A DNA stretch of 64,000 nt, from positions 20,607-84,606 of the forward strand of contig NZ_LZJF01000060.1 in the NCBI RefSeq assembly GCF_001666835.1, read 5' to 3'. The DNA is from Mycobacterium sp. E3251. Its GTDB lineage: Bacteria; Actinomycetota; Actinomycetes; Mycobacteriales; Mycobacteriaceae. Numbering within the stretch: position 1 is the first letter of the stretch; every line of letters starts with the position of its first letter. A program made the translations under genes and the position numbers. Of the stretch, positions 35,059-42,707 are shown piece after piece. A model generated the notes under the pieces. The model saw only the letters and a program-made list of their open reading frames with translations. It was not told where the DNA came from and searched no databases.

Positions 35059-35582
35059 CAGCGCACCCCGTGCTCGGCCAGTCTCTTGATGGCCGCGAGC
35101 GTCTTGCCGATCGCGCCTTCGAACTCGCGCATCCGCACGAACACGATCTTCTGTTCCTTGTCGGGCATCGATTCGATCGCCACCGACAGCCCCGAACGTC
35201 CCGGACCCATCTGCATCCAGTAGCTCAGCGCCGTGCCGCCATCGCGGGACTTCAGCCGAAACCGCCACATCGCCGCGGGGTTGTCGGGTTCCCCGACGGC
35301 CCAGGCGAATTCGCGCGGCTCGTCACACGCGACGATTTGCGAGGTGGTGGTCCATCGCCCGAACGCGTCGTGCTCGTTGTGTCCGATGAAGCGGGCGCCC
35401 ACCCGCGGGCCGTCGGCACCCTCGGCCCACTCCACCGCCTGCAGCTCGTTGCTGAGCGTCGGCATGAGCTTGATATCGGAGACCAGGCTCCACACCCGGG
35501 ATGGGTCGGCGTCGATCCACGTCGATGCCTCCACCGTCGGTTTGTCCGCATAGCGCGCGCCGGTCCATTCCACGCAGCCCAT
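35058..35582 (-). CDS. SRPBCC (START-like) ligand-binding protein
   Basis: A 174-residue SRPBCC protein. PTVEASTWIDADPSRVWSLVSDIKLMPTLSNELQAVEW is the N-terminal strand-helix pair; GARFIGHNEHDAFGRWTTTSQIVACDEPREFAWAVG and WRFRLKSRDGGTALSYWMQMG follow the polyketide-cyclase-like pattern, and the terminal helix is VRMREFEGAIGKTLAAIKRLAEH. The family binds hydrophobic ligands in a deep cavity. The start ATG 35582 is the most conserved-looking one. It is coupled to the F420-type LLM gene, suggesting that it delivers or binds the LLM substrate. A strong hairpin lies 4 bases upstream of the start. Confidence 0.82.
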   Translation of the reverse strand: MGCVEWTGARYADKPTVEASTWIDADPSRVWSLVSDIKLMPTLSNELQAVEWAEGADGPRVGARFIGHNEHDAFGRWTTTSQIVACDEPREFAWAVGEPDNPAAMWRFRLKSRDGGTALSYWMQMGPGRSGLSVAIESMPDKEQKIVFVRMREFEGAIGKTLAAIKRLAEHGVR

Positions 35583-35586
35583 TGTG

Positions 35587-35621
35587 CCCCCGCACGTGAA
35601 TGCCCGGGTCACGTGCGGGGG
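35587..35621 (-). terminator. Strong hairpin after the desaturase gene
   Basis: CCCCCGCACGTGA (35587-35599) and TCACGTGCGGGGG (35609-35621) form a perfect 13-bp stem with a 9-base loop. It lies 14 bases beyond the desaturase stop, between it and the SRPBCC gene on the same strand. There is no U-run, as is common for mycobacterial terminators. It could also be an operator, as it lies just upstream of the SRPBCC start. Confidence 0.65.
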
Positions 35622-35634
35622 CTATGGGCGGCCG

Positions 35635-36741
35635 TCAGGCAGCAGCGGGCACCGGATCGGCCGACCGGTCGGCGGTGGCCTTCCGCAGCACCGAGTCCGG
35701 GACGCTGAGCCGGACGATCTTGCGGACGACGGTGCCGAACTGCCGCAGCAGCGGGCCGCGGTTGTACGGGATGCCGTAGCGCTCGCAGATCGCCTGCACC
35801 TCGGGCGCGATCTCGGCGTAGCGCCGCGCCGGCATGTCCGGGAACAGGTGGTGCTCGATCTGGTGGGACAGGTTGCCGGACAGCAGGTGAAAGAGCTTGC
35901 CGCCGGTCAGGTTTGCCGAACCGAGGACCTGGCGGAAGTACCACTGGCCGCGCGACTCGTCCTTGGTCTCCTCAACGGTGAATTCCTGCGTGCCGTCCGG
36001 GAAGTGGCCGCAGAAGATGATCATGTACGACCAGACGTTGCGCATCAGGTTGGCCGAGAGGTTGCCCGCGAAGACGAACGGCGCGAAGGGACCGGCCAGC
36101 AGCGGGAAGGCCACGTAGTCCTTGAGGGTTTGCCGGCGCGTCTTCTTCCAGATCGCGCGCAGCACGTCGCGCTTGTCGGCGAGCGCGATTTCGCCGGAGC
36201 GGATTCGCTCGGTTTCCAGTTCGTGCAATGCGACGCCGTACTGAAACAACACCATCAGCAAGAAGGCGTAGAGGGGGTTGCCGAGGAAGTACGGCTGCCA
36301 GCGCTGGTCTTCGCTCATCCGCAGGATGCCGTAGCCGATGTCGCGGTCCATCCCCACGATGTTGGTGTGGGTGTGGTGCATGTAGTTGTGCGAATGCCGC
36401 CACTGATCGGCCGGGCACGCGGTGTCCCACTCGAAGGAGCGGCCGGAGATGTTCGGGTCACGCATCCAGTCGTATTGGCCGTGCATGATGTTGTGGCCGA
36501 TCTCCATGTTGTCCAGGATTTTCGACAACCCGAGCATGGTGGTCCCCAGCAGCCAGGCGGGCGGCAGGAACAGCAGCGCGCGGCCGCCGACTTCCAGCGC
36601 GCGCTGGGCTTTGATGACGCGGCGGATGTAGTCGGCGTCCTCCGCGCCCAGGCTGGCCATCACGCGTTCCCTGATGGCATCCAGTTCGCGGCCGAATGCG
36701 TCGGCCTGTTCGGGGGTTAGGTGGATCTTGTTCTGTGTCAT
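35635..36741 (-). CDS. Membrane fatty acid desaturase (DesA3-like)
   Basis: A 368-residue acyl-CoA/lipid desaturase. The three histidine boxes are present: GHNIMHGQYDW (HxxxH), WRHSHNYMHHTHTN (HxxHH with extra His), and LSHQIEHHLFP (HxxHH). Hydrophobic stretches (LLFLPPAWLLGTTMLGL; LYAFLLMVLFQYGVAL; ANLMRNVWSYMIIFCG) anchor it in the membrane. It closely resembles DesA3 (shared ENMEIGHN-MHGQ, NVWS, FCGHFPDG, GSAN, SGNL-HQIEHH) but lacks the long C-terminal tail. AAGGA lies 6 nt before the ATG at 36741. The reductase gene ends 19 nt upstream, giving an electron donor-desaturase operon as in Rv3230c-Rv3229c. Confidence 0.92.
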   Translation of the reverse strand: MTQNKIHLTPEQADAFGRELDAIRERVMASLGAEDADYIRRVIKAQRALEVGGRALLFLPPAWLLGTTMLGLSKILDNMEIGHNIMHGQYDWMRDPNISGRSFEWDTACPADQWRHSHNYMHHTHTNIVGMDRDIGYGILRMSEDQRWQPYFLGNPLYAFLLMVLFQYGVALHELETERIRSGEIALADKRDVLRAIWKKTRRQTLKDYVAFPLLAGPFAPFVFAGNLSANLMRNVWSYMIIFCGHFPDGTQEFTVEETKDESRGQWYFRQVLGSANLTGGKLFHLLSGNLSHQIEHHLFPDMPARRYAEIAPEVQAICERYGIPYNRGPLLRQFGTVVRKIVRLSVPDSVLRKATADRSADPVPAAA

Positions 36742-36760
36742 GGCTTTTCCTTTCCGAAGG

Positions 36761-37855
36761 TTAAAGCGAGAGCTCCACGTCGCCGACCGGGACGGACACG
36801 CAGATCTGCACGTCCTCGTCGGGGCCGGTCGAGACCGCGCCGGTGATCAGGTTGCGCACCGTGCCGGCGGTCTTTCGCCGCGTGCAGGTGTGGCAGATGC
36901 CCATCCGGCAGCCGTTTTCGGGTGACAGGCCGGCCGATTCCGCCTGTTCCAGCAGGGGACGTCCGTCGTCAACGACATCGACCCCGCTGTCGGAGAAGGT
37001 AACCCGCCCGCCCGCGGGGTTGGCGGGCGCATCGAAGGACGGTGGCACGAAGCTCTCGGTGTGGACGTTGTCGCAGTGGGTTTGGACGGCATCGACCAAA
37101 GGCGTTGGCCCGCAGACGAACACCGCGTCGGGTGACGGCATCGCGGCGGCCAGATGCGCGGCGCCGAACCGGCCGGCGAGATCGCCGCCGTCGGCTCGGG
37201 TGTAGCCGTGCAGCACCCGGACGCCGGTCAGCGTCGCGAGCTCATCGCGGTAGCACGCCTCGCGCTCGTTCCGGGCGTAATGGATGAAGGCAATCTCACC
37301 GCGGTGCCCCTCGGCGATCAGGGTGCGCACCATGGCCATGACCGGTGTGATGCCGCTTCCACCCGAAACGAAGAGGACCCGCCGGGGCCGCTCCACCGGC
37401 AACACGAAGTCGCCGCCGACGCCGGCCAAACCGAACACCATGCCGGGGCGGGCGTGTTCGTACAGGTAGTTCGAAACCAGCCCGCCGTCGTGCTGCCCGA
37501 TCGTCAGCTCGAGATGGGCACTCCCCTCGGCGTTGGCCGGGGAGTAGCAGCGGGTGTGCCGGCGCCCGTCGATCTCGACGCTGAGGTTGACGTACTGGCC
37601 GGCTTTGACGGTATGGGCGGACGTGAAGCTGTCATTCGGAGCCAGGGTGAGGGTGACGCTGCGCGCGGTGGTGCGGCGCGTGTCGATCACCTTGGCGCGG
37701 GCCTCCCCCAGCGTCCAGGTCGGCGCCACCAGCTCGGTGTACCGGTCGACGCCGTGCGGGCCGGTGAGCAGATCGAGAAGGTCTGAACCCAAGACTCGCT
37801 TCCGAAAAGTCCGAGCGAGGGCTCGACCCGAAGTCTGAGCGGTTTGAGTGAACAT
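36761..37855 (-). CDS. Ferredoxin-NADP reductase/2Fe-2S oxidoreductase for the desaturase (Rv3230c-like)
   Basis: A 364-residue electron-transfer protein with three parts. The FAD domain holds RHTRCYSPANAEGS (Arg-x-Tyr-Ser). The NAD(P) domain holds VLFVSGGSGITPVMAMVRTL and VFVCGPTPLVDAVQ. The C-terminal plant-type 2Fe-2S domain has cysteines in ENGCRMGICHTCTRRK and VQICVSVP (Cys-x4-Cys-x2-Cys...Cys). It passes electrons from NADPH to the desaturase. The frame continues upstream to 37921, but ATG 37855 is inside an 18-bp palindrome and follows an apparent promoter. It is first in the operon with the desaturase gene, with 19 nt between them. Confidence 0.92.
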   Translation of the reverse strand: MFTQTAQTSGRALARTFRKRVLGSDLLDLLTGPHGVDRYTELVAPTWTLGEARAKVIDTRRTTARSVTLTLAPNDSFTSAHTVKAGQYVNLSVEIDGRRHTRCYSPANAEGSAHLELTIGQHDGGLVSNYLYEHARPGMVFGLAGVGGDFVLPVERPRRVLFVSGGSGITPVMAMVRTLIAEGHRGEIAFIHYARNEREACYRDELATLTGVRVLHGYTRADGGDLAGRFGAAHLAAAMPSPDAVFVCGPTPLVDAVQTHCDNVHTESFVPPSFDAPANPAGGRVTFSDSGVDVVDDGRPLLEQAESAGLSPENGCRMGICHTCTRRKTAGTVRNLITGAVSTGPDEDVQICVSVPVGDVELSL

Positions 37856-37864
37856 ATGTACACT
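37847..37864. promoter_or_regulatory. DesT/FabR-like palindrome over the reductase start codon
   Basis: AGTGAACATATGTACACT is an 18-bp palindrome with one mismatched pair. The half-site AGTGAAC resembles the box bound by DesT-type TetR regulators of unsaturated fatty-acid genes (comparison from memory). It covers the ATG of the reductase gene (37853-37855 on the minus strand). Confidence 0.65.
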
Positions 37865-37915
37865 GTGGGACCATACCCCCCGGTCAGTCAAGGGTTTCCG
37901 CAGGTCTGTGGTAGG

Positions 37916-37930
37916 GTTCACATAGTGAAC
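37916..37930. promoter_or_regulatory. DesT/FabR-like palindrome over the TetR start codon
   Basis: GTTCACATAGTGAAC has perfect 6-bp arms around ATA. Its right arm begins with the TetR start GTG at 37925. TAGGGT (37912-37917) 7 nt before the GTG fits a -10 element of a leaderless mRNA, so a bound repressor would cover the transcription start. It shares the GTGAAC half-site with the palindrome at 37847. Confidence 0.65.
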
Positions 37931-38599
37931 AGCCGTACTCCTAGCTCACGGGTGCGCGGTTCTGGTCGCGAGCGCACGCGCGAAAGTCGGTCGCGTGAGG
38001 AGCGCAAGGAGGCGACCCGTCGCGCAATCATCGCCGCGGCACTCAAGCTGCTGCAGGACCGCAGCTTTTCCAGTCTCAGCCTGCGCGAGGTGACCCGCGA
38101 GGTCGGTATCGTGCCGGCCGCGTTCTATCGCCACTTCGAGTCGATGGAGGCGCTCGGGCTGGTCTTGATCGACGAGTCATTCCGCAGCTTGCGCGACACC
38201 CTGCGCGACGCGCGTGCCGGCAAGCTCGACCCGAACCGGGTGATCGAATCATCCGTCGAGATCCTGGTCGCCAGTGTTGCGCAGCGGCGGGAACACTGGC
38301 GATTCATTGCCCGTGAACGCAACAGCGGTCTCGCTGTGCTGCGTTATGCGATCCGCACCGAGATCCGGTTGATCACGTCCGAACTGGCCACCGACCTGGC
38401 GCGCTTCCCGCGGCTGCACGAGTGGACCACTGAGGATCTCAACGTGCTCGCGACCCTGTTCGTCAACGCGATGATCGTCATCGCGGAGGCGATCGAGGAT
38501 GCGCAGAGCGCCGAAACGCTGGAAGACATTCGGCGGCTCGCCGTCAAGCAGCTACGGATGATCGCCATCGGCATCGCCGGCTGGAAGAGCAAGCCTTAG
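37925..38599 (+). CDS. FabR/DesT-like TetR regulator of the desaturase operon
   Basis: A 224-residue TetR protein. After a basic N-terminal stretch (SRVRGSGRERTRESRSREERKEATR), the HTH is FSSLSLREVTREVGIVPAAFYRHFESMEALG, strikingly like the FabR/DesT group, which senses acyl-CoA saturation and controls fatty-acid desaturation. The C-terminal part (WRFIARERNSGLAVLRYAIRTEIRLITSELATDLARFP) also follows that group. The GTG start at 37925 lies inside a palindrome and appears leaderless. It is divergent from the reductase-desaturase operon, which it probably represses when unsaturated acyl-CoA is plentiful; this is inferred from family and context. Confidence 0.9.
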   Translation: MNSRTPSSRVRGSGRERTRESRSREERKEATRRAIIAAALKLLQDRSFSSLSLREVTREVGIVPAAFYRHFESMEALGLVLIDESFRSLRDTLRDARAGKLDPNRVIESSVEILVASVAQRREHWRFIARERNSGLAVLRYAIRTEIRLITSELATDLARFPRLHEWTTEDLNVLATLFVNAMIVIAEAIEDAQSAETLEDIRRLAVKQLRMIAIGIAGWKSKP

Positions 38600-38639
38600 C
38601 GGCGCCGCACTCGGAGTGAACAGTCGAACACTGGCTACC

Positions 38640-39044
38640 TCACTCCGTGATCTGAGTGAAGTCCGGCGCTCCGTTCTCGTCGACGACCTCGTACAGGGAC
38701 TGACCGTCTTCGGGCGCTCCGTCGATCTGGCCCCGGTGGGCGCGTCCGGGACGACCGTCGGCGAGCGCATCCCCACCTTCCGCGGGGAAGTCGGGCGAGA
38801 TGTCCGGCTCCTCTTCCGCCAGCCGGGCGTCCAGCGATTCGCCCTCGCGCTCCTCCCGCGCGGTCATGCCGAACCGGTTCGCTTCGCTCCAGTCCTCGGG
38901 CGGGTCGACGACGATGTCGCCGTCGTCATTGTGCAACTCGTCGGAGTCGGTGCCTTCGCTCGCGTTCAACGTGTCACCGGGGCCGCCTTCCTCGGGGAAG
39001 TCCGAGGGGTCCACCAGCTCGTCGGCTTGGGGGTTTTCGCTCAT
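38640..39044 (-). CDS. Acidic DUF5709-like protein
   Basis: A 134-residue, strongly acidic protein (many Asp/Glu, few hydrophobic residues): PSDFPEEGGPGDTLNASEGTDSDELHNDDGDIVVDPPEDWSEANRFGMTAREEREGESLDARLAEEEPDI. The order of motifs, PxDxxEEGG, WSEANRFG-T--E--EGE-LD-RLA-E-PD, matches the DUF5709 family of actinobacteria, whose function is unknown. It is probably unstructured. The start ATG 39044 lacks a good ribosome binding site. Placed between the desaturase regulator and the GNAT gene, on the border of the inserted block. Confidence 0.72.
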   Translation of the reverse strand: MSENPQADELVDPSDFPEEGGPGDTLNASEGTDSDELHNDDGDIVVDPPEDWSEANRFGMTAREEREGESLDARLAEEEPDISPDFPAEGGDALADGRPGRAHRGQIDGAPEDGQSLYEVVDENGAPDFTQITE

Positions 39045-39087
39045 GCGGGAACGGTTGCCCGCCGGGTCGGGGGGTTAAACCCCGCTC

Positions 39088-39693
39088 CTAGCGCGGCGAC
39101 CGCCACATCGCCCACATGGTTGGCCCGCCGTCGTGGACGACGATCTCGCGGGTCACCGTGAAGCCGAAACGTTCGTAGTACGGCACGTTTTCGGGCTTAC
39201 TCGACTCGAGGTAGGCCGGACAGTATTCGGCGTCGCAGCGATCCAGCCGCGACCGCATCAACGCCTGCCCGAACCCCCGCCCGCGCACCGACGGGTCGCT
39301 CCCGATCACGGCGAGATACCAGTGCGGCTCTTCGGGATGCATGCGCTTCATGAGCTCCTGCAGGCCGCGTGCCCTCGCCGTGCGCAGGCCGAACACCCGC
39401 AGAAACGTCGGAATCATCGCCAGTTCGCCCCGACGGGTCTCGCGCCATTGGTTCGGCGGATCCCACAGCGCGGCCGCGCCGATGTCCGGTCCGTCGCAGG
39501 CCACCTCGACGCCGCCGCAGCCCAGATGGTGGTGGCGGGTCATCGTCGCGAACAACCGGTGCAGGTTGGCGGCCCGGTCCTTCGGGTCGGGCAGCAGCCA
39601 CGTTGTTACCGGGTCGTCGTAGAAGGCCCGGCCCAGGGTGAGTGAAAGGTCGCGGACGTCGGCCTTCCGCGCCGGCCGTGGCTGGGGAGTCAT
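39088..39693 (-). CDS. GNAT-family N-acetyltransferase (Rv0133-like)
   Basis: A 201-residue GNAT protein. The N-terminal RPARKADVRDLSLTLGRAFYDDPVTTWLLPD matches this mycobacterial group. The acetyl-CoA site is VIGSDPSVRGRGFGQALM (the V-x4-R-x2-G-x-A loop) and PAYLESSKPENVPYYERFGF is the C-terminal strand and helix. Acceptor unknown. The ATG at 39693 has TAGCCT (39701-39706 on the minus strand) 7 nt upstream, so it is probably leaderless; the long upstream extension would run through the fgd2 gene and is rejected. It is divergent from fgd2, with 66 nt between the start codons. Confidence 0.88.
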   Translation of the reverse strand: MTPQPRPARKADVRDLSLTLGRAFYDDPVTTWLLPDPKDRAANLHRLFATMTRHHHLGCGGVEVACDGPDIGAAALWDPPNQWRETRRGELAMIPTFLRVFGLRTARARGLQELMKRMHPEEPHWYLAVIGSDPSVRGRGFGQALMRSRLDRCDAEYCPAYLESSKPENVPYYERFGFTVTREIVVHDGGPTMWAMWRSPR

Positions 39694-39700
39694 CCGAGTC

Positions 39701-39706
39701 AGGCTA
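39701..39706 (-). promoter_or_regulatory. -10 element for leaderless GNAT gene
   Basis: The minus strand reads TAGCCT followed by 7 bases and the ATG at 39693. This matches TANNNT spacing in leaderless mycobacterial genes. No ribosome binding site is present. Confidence 0.5.
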
Positions 39707-39747
39707 GCGGGTGAACCACATTCGGGTGTCATCACCGAAGCGGCGGG

Positions 39748-39753
39748 TACGTT
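39748..39753 (+). promoter_or_regulatory. -10 element for leaderless fgd2
   Basis: TACGTT followed by 6 bases (AGGGCG) and GTG 39760. This matches the TANNNT -10 pattern at leaderless spacing. The two divergent -10 boxes (39701 and 39748) lie 41 bp apart. Confidence 0.5.
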
Positions 39754-39759
39754 AGGGCG

Positions 39760-40857
39760 GTGACCGGCGTTTCGCGTCGCGCATTCGGGCGGATGGCCGC
39801 CGGGGCGGGCATGCTCGGCACGGCCGGGCTGCCGGCCGGCTGTGGGCGGCCGGAACATGACCACGGCGCCCCCGCCGCCCCGCCGCCGCCCGCGGTCAAA
39901 CGGGTGGGCGTGGTGCTCTCGCACGAGCAGTTCCGCACCGACCAGCTGGTGGCGCAAGCGCAGGCGGCCGAACAGGCCGGGTTTCAGTATGTCTGGGCCA
40001 GCGACCACATCCAGCCGTGGCAGGACAACGAGGGCCATTCGATGTTCCCCTGGCTGACGCTCGCGCTGGTCGGCAACGCCACCAGCCGCATCGGGTTCGG
40101 CACCGGAGTCACCTGCCCCACCTACCGTTATCACCCGGCCGTGGTGGCACAGGCCTTCGCCTCGCTGGCCATCCTCAGCCCCGGCCGGGTGTTCCTGGGG
40201 GTCGGCACCGGGGAACGGCTCAACGAACAGGCGGCCACCAACACGTTCGGCAAATACGCCGAACGCCACGACCGGCTGGTCGAGGCGATCAAGCTGATCC
40301 GCGAATTGTGGAGCGGATCGCGAACGTCGTTCGCGGGCCGCTACTTTCAGACCAACTCGTTGAAGATCTACGACACACCGGCCACACCGCCACCGATCTT
40401 CGTGGCGGCCAGCGGACCCAAAAGCGCGACCATGGCCGGTCAATACGGTGACGGTTGGATCGGTCAAGCGCGCGATGTCACGAATCCCGCGCTGGTGGCC
40501 GCATTCGGCGCCGGCGCGGAGGCCGCCGGCCGCGACCCGGGCAGCCTGGGCAAGCGCGCGGAGCTGTTCGCTGTCGTCGGCGATAACACCGAGGCGACGA
40601 CGGCCGCCGGCCTGTGGCGCTTCACCGCCGGCGCCGTCGACCAGCCGAATCCGGTCGAAATCCAGCGCGCCGCCGCGGTCAATCCCGTCGACAAGGTGCT
40701 CGCCAATTGGACCGTCGGCACCGACCCGGCGGCCCACATCAACGCCGTGCAGACGGTCCTCGACGCCGGCGCCGTGCCGTTTCTGCATTTCCCCCAGAGC
40801 AATCCGCTGACGGCGATCGACTTCTACCGCACCAACGTCTTGCCCAAGTTGCACTAG
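39760..40857 (+). CDS. fgd2: F420-dependent hydroxymycolic acid dehydrogenase (Fgd2/fHMAD)
   Basis: A 365-residue LLM-family F420 enzyme. A twin-arginine signal lies at SRRAFGRMAAGAGML (residues 5-19), followed by GLPAGC, an imperfect lipobox. The barrel then starts at VGVVLSHEQFRTDQLV, with AEQAGFQYVWASDHIQPWQDNEGHSMFPWLTLALVGNATSRIGFGTGVTCPTYRYHPA. It closely resembles Rv0132c, which is Tat-exported and oxidises hydroxymycolic to ketomycolic acids in the envelope using F420. The start GTG 39760 is leaderless. Its M. tuberculosis neighbour fadE1 is here displaced by an inserted stress module. Confidence 0.93.
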   Translation: MTGVSRRAFGRMAAGAGMLGTAGLPAGCGRPEHDHGAPAAPPPPAVKRVGVVLSHEQFRTDQLVAQAQAAEQAGFQYVWASDHIQPWQDNEGHSMFPWLTLALVGNATSRIGFGTGVTCPTYRYHPAVVAQAFASLAILSPGRVFLGVGTGERLNEQAATNTFGKYAERHDRLVEAIKLIRELWSGSRTSFAGRYFQTNSLKIYDTPATPPPIFVAASGPKSATMAGQYGDGWIGQARDVTNPALVAAFGAGAEAAGRDPGSLGKRAELFAVVGDNTEATTAAGLWRFTAGAVDQPNPVEIQRAAAVNPVDKVLANWTVGTDPAAHINAVQTVLDAGAVPFLHFPQSNPLTAIDFYRTNVLPKLH

Positions 40858-41018
40858 ACGGAACCGGGCTCGGCGACCTACCCCGGGCGAGACCGGTTGA
40901 AACGACGCTCTTTTGCCACAACCGCACTGGAGCCTGCGCCGCGGGCGGCCGTTTCAACGCCACGGGCCCGGGTATCCGCAGGCCACTTCGAGTGACAGGC
41001 CCAACTGGAAGGCAACGC

Positions 41019-41597
41019 ATGGATGCAATCACTTTTCTTCGCCAGGACCACAAAAGTGTCCTCGGTCTGTTCGAGACGCTCGACGGGGCGCCGTCGGGCT
41101 CGGGCGCCCAAGCGAGCGGTCTGGAAACCGTGGTGAACAACCTCATCATCGCCGAGTCGCAACACGAAGCCATTGAGGAGCAATTCTTTTGGCCGGCGGT
41201 GCGCGAGGCCATCGGTGACGGAATCGTCGACAAGGCGATCGAGCAGGAGCAGGCCGGTAAGCAACTCTTGCAGCGGCTCGAGGACGGCAAGCCCGGCGAG
41301 CCGGACTATCACGAGGCGTTGCAGGAGTTCGTCAAAGCCGGCCGCGAGCACATCGCCTACGAGCAGGACGTGGTGTGGCCGCAGGTCGAGCTGGCGATCA
41401 GCCGACAAGAGTTGGAGAAGATCGGCGAAATGCTGGAGCAGGCAAAGAAGATCGCTCCAACCCGCCCCCATCCGGGCACCCCGCCCAACCCGGCGGTGCT
41501 CAAGACGGTGGGGATGGGGGCGGCGGTCGTCGACCACGTGCGCGACGCGTTGACCGGCCGCGCGGAGGACAACCCGCCGGACCCGCAGGTCAAGTAG
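41019..41597 (+). CDS. Hemerythrin HHE-domain protein
   Basis: A 192-residue hemerythrin-like four-helix protein. Iron-ligand candidates: His11 (RQDHKSVL), His and Glu in AESQHEAIEEQFFWP, and His in AGREHIAYEQDVVWPQVE. The C-terminal tail (APTRPHPGTPPNPAVLKTVG...) is typical of mycobacterial HHE proteins. These have a diiron site that reacts with O2, NO or peroxide. ATG 41019 has TGGAAGG upstream. It forms a convergent pair with the Mn-catalase across a bidirectional terminator, both acting on reactive oxygen. It is part of an insert between fgd2 and fadE1. Confidence 0.9.
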   Translation: MDAITFLRQDHKSVLGLFETLDGAPSGSGAQASGLETVVNNLIIAESQHEAIEEQFFWPAVREAIGDGIVDKAIEQEQAGKQLLQRLEDGKPGEPDYHEALQEFVKAGREHIAYEQDVVWPQVELAISRQELEKIGEMLEQAKKIAPTRPHPGTPPNPAVLKTVGMGAAVVDHVRDALTGRAEDNPPDPQVK

Positions 41598-41603
41598 AAA
41601 CTC

Positions 41604-41639
41604 GAAGGCCGGGCGTTGGATCCTCAACGCCCGGCCTTC
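41604..41639. terminator. Bidirectional intrinsic terminator (HHE/Mn-catalase)
   Basis: GAAGGCCGGGCGTTG (41604-41618) and CAACGCCCGGCCTTC (41625-41639) form a perfect 15-bp stem with a 6-base loop. It is followed by TTGTCT on the plus strand and lies 6 bases after the HHE stop and 11 bases from the Mn-catalase stop. It serves both convergent transcripts. Confidence 0.85.
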
Positions 41640-41649
41640 TTGTCTCCAA

Positions 41650-42546
41650 TTAACTTGTGGGACTGTGTTGTTCGTGCGTGAACGGTTTCTCTGCCGTGAT
41701 GGCGGGCGAACCCTGCGGGTTCTGTTGCGCGCCCTGATTCTGCCGAGTGGTGCCGCCGAGCCACTGCTGTTCGGGCTTCTCGACGTAGTCCCACTCCATA
41801 CCCTTGGGCCACGGCCCCTGGCCCTCGTTCCACGGGCCGCGGATCGATTCGCCGCCACCGTTGGACATGTTGAACGCGACGTTCTGGAAGCGCGGGTCGC
41901 CCGGCAACTGCCCCGGCGGGAAGTTAACCGGTAGCTCGTTGAGCGCCGCGGTGAACTGCTGGTAGTGCGTCACCTCGCGCGTCATCAAAAAGCTGAGGGT
42001 GTCCTGCACACCGGGATCGTCCGTGTACTGCTTGAGGTACTCGTACACGATCTTCGCGCGCGATTCGGCGGCCAAGTTGCTGCGCAGATCCACCGTGGGA
42101 TCGCCGTTGGCGTTGACGTAGGAGCCCATCCAGGGCACGCCCTGGGAGTTGCTCACATCCGGGCTGCCCCCGTTCAGCGCGAGATAAAGCGGGTTGACCG
42201 CGACTTGATGAATGATCTGGTCGCGACCGTCGCCGCTGGCCACCGCCGGCATCCAGTCACACGTCTCGTTGGCGATCTTCAGGTTGTCGTTGAGACCGTC
42301 CAGCAACATAGTGATCATCGACCCGACCATTTCCAGGTGACTGAGCTCTTCGGTGGCGATGTCCATGAAAAGGTCGTACAGCTTCGGGTTCTTGCCGCGC
42401 AGGACGAACGCCTGGGTGAAGTACTGCATGGCAGCCTTGAGTTCACCGTTGGCGCCGCCAAACTGCTCCTGCAGCAACGTCGCGAACCGCGGGTCCGGCT
42501 TGTCGACTCTGACCTCGAATTGAAGATCTTTGTTGTGAACGAACAC
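41650..42546 (-). CDS. Manganese catalase
   Basis: A 298-residue manganese catalase. FGGANGELKAAMQYFTQAF gives the first Glu ligand, DIATEELSHLEMVGSMI gives the second Glu and His, and REVTHYQQFTAAL gives further ligands from the second half of the four-helix bundle. The C-terminal tail is rich in Gln/Asn and proline. It decomposes hydrogen peroxide without heme. The start is GTG 42546 with GGGAGA 5 nt upstream; the longer frame has no support. M. tuberculosis has only KatG, so this is an accessory gene. It is divergent from the GAF-ANTAR regulator. Confidence 0.94.
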   Translation of the reverse strand: MFVHNKDLQFEVRVDKPDPRFATLLQEQFGGANGELKAAMQYFTQAFVLRGKNPKLYDLFMDIATEELSHLEMVGSMITMLLDGLNDNLKIANETCDWMPAVASGDGRDQIIHQVAVNPLYLALNGGSPDVSNSQGVPWMGSYVNANGDPTVDLRSNLAAESRAKIVYEYLKQYTDDPGVQDTLSFLMTREVTHYQQFTAALNELPVNFPPGQLPGDPRFQNVAFNMSNGGGESIRGPWNEGQGPWPKGMEWDYVEKPEQQWLGGTTRQNQGAQQNPQGSPAITAEKPFTHEQHSPTS

Positions 42547-42707
42547 TGGGGTCTCCCTAGGCTTGTCGAGAAGGTTATGGTCTCGCCGGATACCCGCGGT
42601 CTGGGTCACCAAACTGGGGCGACAGCAACCGCGCAGGCGCCTGCAAGGGGTCTGCCGGAAGGCGCCCGCGTGAGGCGGCGGGAGGCACATCGTGGACAAT
42701 CCCGGTT

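Noticed and set aside
37925..38599. Naming this regulator FasR or MadR
   Set aside because: The HTH points to the FabR/DesT type, but I could not confirm identity to a named mycobacterial regulator from sequence alone.
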